NCBI GenBank assembly: GCA_045600765.1
Contig: JAZRYM010000055.1
Coordinates: 1 to 42,413, forward strand
From: RGIG426 sp045600765
GTDB lineage: Bacteria; Bacillota; Clostridia; Oscillospirales; Acutalibacteraceae
Direction: 5' to 3'
DNA length: 42,413 bases
Below the pieces are notes generated by a model. That model did not search any database, was not told where the DNA came from, and saw only the letters and a program-made list of their open reading frames with translations. Both the position numbers and the translations under genes were made by a program. This document shows, piece by piece, positions 39,876 to 42,413 of the stretch (its first letter is position 1; the number at the start of each line of letters is the position of its first letter).

Positions 39876-40730
39876 TTATACGATTTGTGCCGCTTTTTTC
39901 GCCGCTTCAATGGTGTTGCGGATAAGCACGGCGTTGGTCACCGGGCCGAGTCCGCCGGGCACGGGAGTAATCGCCGCCACCTTTGCCGCCTCGGCATCGG
40001 CGGGGTTAATGTCGCCGCAAAGTCCGTTTTCGTCCACGTGGATGCCCACGTCAACCAAAACCTGCCCCTCACGCATTCCGTCGGCGGCGACAAGGTCGCG
40101 CACACCGGCGCACGCCACCACAATGTCGGCGCGGCGACATTCGGCGGCAAGGTCGGCGGTGCCGGTATGGCACACGGTCACGGTGGCGTTGCGGTTAAGA
40201 AGCAGCATGGCGAGCGGTTTGCCGACCACCAAACTGCGCCCGACCACGGTTACCCGCTTGCCGGCGAGGTTGACGCCGTAATAGTCGAGCATTTCAATCA
40301 CCGCCTGCGCGGTGCAGGGCGAGCAGAGGTCGCGCACGTTGCGAAACGCGGCAGACACGGCAAGCGCGGTCATACCGTCCATATCCTTTTCGGGCGCGAT
40401 AGCGGCTTCCAAATTCACCTCAAACCGAAGCGGTTTCGGAAGCGGACGGAAAATCAAAATACCGTGCACCGATTCGTCGGCGTTAAGCGCCGCGAGCGTG
40501 TCGCAAAACGCGGTTGCCGACACCTCGTTCGGAAGCGCGACTGTTTTGAGGTCAATCCGCTCTCCTGCGGCGCGCCGTAAGCCGCGCTCATAGGACAAAT
40601 CGTCCTCCCTCTCCCCTACGCGCACCACGGCGAGGGTGGGTTTTATGCCTTTTTCGTCAAGCGCGTCAAGCGCGGGCTGTTCACTTTCGTAAATGCGCGC
40701 CGCGACCGGCGCACCACGCCACAGTTCCAT
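39876..40730 (-). CDS. folD: FolD-type methylene-THF dehydrogenase, probably without cyclohydrolase activity
   Basis: 284 residues of the FolD family: N-terminal catalytic domain, then the NADP-binding domain with TVVGRSLVVGKPLAMLLL, VVACAGV, VDVGIHVDENGLCGDI and the C-terminal signature ITPVPGGLGPVT. The bifunctional enzyme needs a Lys in a YxxxK motif and a Gln in the V-Q-x-P-L-P motif for cyclohydrolase activity. Here these read YERGL (Leu51) and IFRPLP (Phe94), while the KDMDG Asp is kept. So it should oxidise methylene-THF but not hydrolyse methenyl-THF. The neighbour fchA, 6 bp upstream on the same strand, encodes a separate cyclohydrolase. RBS is a short GGGG; ATG at 40730. Confidence 0.92.
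   Translation of the reverse strand: MELWRGAPVAARIYESEQPALDALDEKGIKPTLAVVRVGEREDDLSYERGLRRAAGERIDLKTVALPNEVSATAFCDTLAALNADESVHGILIFRPLPKPLRFEVNLEAAIAPEKDMDGMTALAVSAAFRNVRDLCSPCTAQAVIEMLDYYGVNLAGKRVTVVGRSLVVGKPLAMLLLNRNATVTVCHTGTADLAAECRRADIVVACAGVRDLVAADGMREGQVLVDVGIHVDENGLCGDINPADAEAAKVAAITPVPGGLGPVTNAVLIRNTIEAAKKAAQIV
40055..40068 (-). repeat. Exact copy of the dispersed motif inside folD
   Basis: Minus strand GGGGCAGGTTTTGG followed by TTG, identical over 17 bases to the copy at 34160-34176. It is read in frame as GQVLV in a conserved strand of FolD. Confidence 0.7.
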
Positions 40731-40736
40731 TTCGGT

Positions 40737-41339
40737 TTACCCCATCTTTTTCAATATGTCTTTGTAAATCGCTTCGGCGCGGTCTACCCCTTGAATAATC
40801 AGTTCATAGGCTTCCCCGTCAAACTTTTGCGCGATTTCGCGGTTTTTAAGCAGTCGCGTGTTGACTTTCACGTTCGCGTAGGCGCATTCGAGGGTGGCGC
40901 GCGCCACCGCCGCAGCGCACGCGATGTCGCTAATCAGCATTTTACTGCCTTTTTCCGCCAATTCCTCGCACAGTTGCAGCACCTCGTTGACTTCCAGCAT
41001 CACCTGCATCGGCGGTTCGCACGCGAGCATCAGCGCCCGCTCCAAAATCGCGTCCCGCTCGGGGTTGTCTTTCGGAATACTATACGCTTCCGCGACCGGC
41101 GCAAACACTTTCATATCCTCGTTGATGAAGCCATAGAGCGAGTGGGTGTGTTTATCGGCTTCGGCGGCGAGGCGCTCCATATCCTCTTTGACGTCCTCAT
41201 ACCGCTTGTTGCCGGAAGTGATGTTCGCCACCATCGCGCAAAGCGACGTGCTGAGCGCGCCGCAGTAACCGGCGACCGCTCCGCCGCCCGGCGTGGGTGC
41301 GCGGCTCGAAAGGGCTTCCAAAAATGTGTACAGTTCCAT
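40737..41339 (-). CDS. fchA: Methenyltetrahydrofolate cyclohydrolase (FTCD_C family)
   Basis: 200-residue protein of the formiminotransferase-cyclodeaminase C-terminal family, which as a free protein (FchA) hydrolyses 5,10-methenyl-THF to 10-formyl-THF. The N-terminus LSSRAPTPGGGAVAGYCGALSTSL has the conserved PTPGGGS/A motif. It is all-helical thereafter, with DIACAAAVARATLECAYANVKVN typical of the family. GAGAGGATG precedes the ATG. Directly followed by folD, which seems to have lost cyclohydrolase residues, so the two together restore the full pathway step. Confidence 0.93.
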   Translation of the reverse strand: MELYTFLEALSSRAPTPGGGAVAGYCGALSTSLCAMVANITSGNKRYEDVKEDMERLAAEADKHTHSLYGFINEDMKVFAPVAEAYSIPKDNPERDAILERALMLACEPPMQVMLEVNEVLQLCEELAEKGSKMLISDIACAAAVARATLECAYANVKVNTRLLKNREIAQKFDGEAYELIIQGVDRAEAIYKDILKKMG

Positions 41340-41396
41340 AGTGATACATCCTCTCTTTTGGTGGGTTTGTGGGTGAGATTTTTGTTTTATCCGGTC

Positions 41397-42413
41397 TTAT
41401 TCTTCTGCCGGTGTCTCGGCATCTTCGGCATCCGCATCGGGCGCATCGGGTTTCGACACTTCTTCTTCCGCGTCATCCGCGCGCGCAGTACGCACAAGCG
41501 ACAGCACTTTGGCATCCTCCGTCAAATGCATCACGCGCACGCCTTTCGACGGGCGGCGACACTGCCGAATATCGTCCACGTGCAGGCGGATGACGATACC
41601 CTGCGACGATACAAGCAAAATATCCTCCGTCAGCGTTACGGCGCACGTCGCCGCCACGTTGCCGAATTTCTCCACGTGGTAGTTGGTAAGACCTTTACCA
41701 CCGCGCGATTGGATGCGATAATCGTCCCACGAGGACAAGCGGCCGTAGCCGGTATCGGACACGGTGAGCACGAGAGTATCCGGCTCGCGGATGGCGAGAT
41801 CCACCACCTCGTCCCCCTCGTCGAGGGTGAGCGCTTTCACGCCGCGGGCGGTACGTCCGACCACGCGGGCGTCGTTCTCGTCAAAGCAAATCGCCTTGCC
41901 GTTTTTGGTGGCGACAAGCAGGTGTTGATACCCGTCGGTGTTGCGCACCCAGCGCAGTTCGTCACCCTCGTCCAAATCAATGGCGATAAGTCCGCTCTTG
42001 CGGGCGTTTGCGAACGCGGACAACCGCGTGCGCTTAATCACGCCGTTTTTCGTGAGCATACACAGATAGCGGTCTTCCATAAAGTCGTTGACGTAAATCA
42101 TCGCGGTGACACGCTCCTCCGCTTCAAGCGGCAAGAGGTTGACGATGTTCATTCCTTTCGACTGGTAACTGCCCTCGGGGATTTCGTAACATTTCAGGCG
42201 ATACACCCGTCCGCGCGAGGTGAAGAACATCACCACGTCGTGGGACGAGCAGTTGAACATCGTCTGGGTCACGTCCTCGTCGCGGGTCGCAACCCCTTTG
42301 CGGCCGCGACCGCCGCGGCGCTGGGTCGCGTACACGTCCATCGCCTGGCGTTTGATATAGCCGCGGCGGGTGAGCGTAAGCAGGCACTCCTCCTCGGGGA
42401 TGAGGTCTTCGAT
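41397..42413 (-). CDS. gyrA: DNA gyrase subunit A, C-terminal part (5' end outside window)
   Basis: The last 338 residues of GyrA, open to the window edge. It begins IEDLIPEEECLLTLTRRGYIKR at the end of the core and continues with the GyrA-box as QRRGGRG (YATQRRGGRGRKG). That box marks gyrase A rather than ParC and is needed for DNA wrapping. Blades of the C-terminal beta-pinwheel follow (for example VMFFTSRGRVYRLKCYEIPE, LCMLTKNGVIKRT, SRGGKGLTNYHV). An acidic tail EEEVSKPDAPDADAEDAETPAEE ends the protein. The stop lies 57 bp before fchA; no terminator between is evident. Confidence 0.95.
   Translation of the reverse strand: MEDLIPEEECLLTLTRRGYIKRQAMDVYATQRRGGRGRKGVATRDEDVTQTMFNCSSHDVVMFFTSRGRVYRLKCYEIPEGSYQSKGMNIVNLLPLEAEERVTAMIYVNDFMEDRYLCMLTKNGVIKRTRLSAFANARKSGLIAIDLDEGDELRWVRNTDGYQHLLVATKNGKAICFDENDARVVGRTARGVKALTLDEGDEVVDLAIREPDTLVLTVSDTGYGRLSSWDDYRIQSRGGKGLTNYHVEKFGNVAATCAVTLTEDILLVSSQGIVIRLHVDDIRQCRRPSKGVRVMHLTEDAKVLSLVRTARADDAEEEVSKPDAPDADAEDAETPAEE

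Noticed and set aside
9928..40068. CRISPR array from the repeated motif
   Set aside because: Copies are scattered over 30 kb with irregular spacing, too short, and there are no cas genes.
1..42413. Prophage, insertion sequence, toxin-antitoxin or defence island
   Set aside because: No integrase, transposase, phage structural, nuclease-defence or toxin-like genes were seen; content is almost entirely core metabolism and information processing.

Overview
The window looks like chromosomal core sequence from a fairly GC-rich member of the Clostridia, most likely an uncultured gut lineage near Oscillospirales/Christensenellales. The placement is inference from gene content: Firmicutes-type genes (ylxM-ffh-rpsP-khpA, cdaA-ybbR, phoH-ybeY-era-yqzL-recO, mutS2, a YwlE-like phosphatase), meso-diaminopimelate dehydrogenase, a lysine riboswitch, and two secreted proteins with dockerin modules. 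I see no prophage, insertion sequence, CRISPR array, rRNA or replication origin. Almost every gene has a clear Shine-Dalgarno sequence, GTG starts are common, and many units have TTGACA/TATAAT-like promoters and strong intrinsic terminators.

Layout. 1-8.4 kb (minus strand): a Na/Pi cotransporter (cut by the window edge) behind an LTA-synthase-like sulfatase, a two-gene chromate transporter, a dockerin-bearing secreted metallophosphoesterase, and ddh. 8.4-11.6 kb: a histidine-phosphatase-fold protein divergent from an XRE regulator, then a small membrane protein and a RimK-like ATP-grasp enzyme. 11.6-14.3 kb (minus): ylxM-ffh-rpsP-khpA. 14.4-16.8 kb (plus): glycogen phosphorylase. 16.9-22.4 kb (minus): citramalate synthase, a CPA2 antiporter, tRNA-Thr(CGT), and an NhaC-family transporter under a lysine riboswitch. 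22.4-28.0 kb (minus): lepA, the c-di-AMP pair cdaA-ybbR, and a DUF3343/cysteine-desulfurase pair. 28.3-37.4 kb (plus): one long run phoH-ybeY-era-yqzL-recO-mutS2-DEAD helicase-[YwlE::RimI fusion]-tsaD. 37.4-42.4 kb (minus): a dockerin-tagged choloylglycine-hydrolase-like protein, a GNAT, folD-fchA, and the 3' part of gyrA.

Functional themes are translation and ribosome maturation (ffh, rpsP, khpA, lepA, era, ybeY, tsaD), lysine/diaminopimelate supply (ddh plus the lysine-regulated transporter), c-di-AMP synthesis, one-carbon metabolism, and secreted dockerin proteins.

Most unusual observations: (i) a dispersed 14-17 bp motif, GGGGYAGGTTTTGGYTG and close variants, found between genes and inside coding sequences, including a pair forming a hairpin over the recO stop; (ii) a hydrolase-like domain of visibly lower GC apparently nested inside a B-repeat domain; (iii) a predicted protein-arginine phosphatase fused to RimI upstream of tsaD; (iv) a FolD lacking the Lys and Gln needed for cyclohydrolase activity, encoded next to a separate cyclohydrolase, FchA; (v) a phosphatase-fold protein lacking its second catalytic His.

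The only gene-free stretch over 300 bases is 22030-22391. It holds the promoter, lysine aptamer and terminator of the NhaC-type gene.
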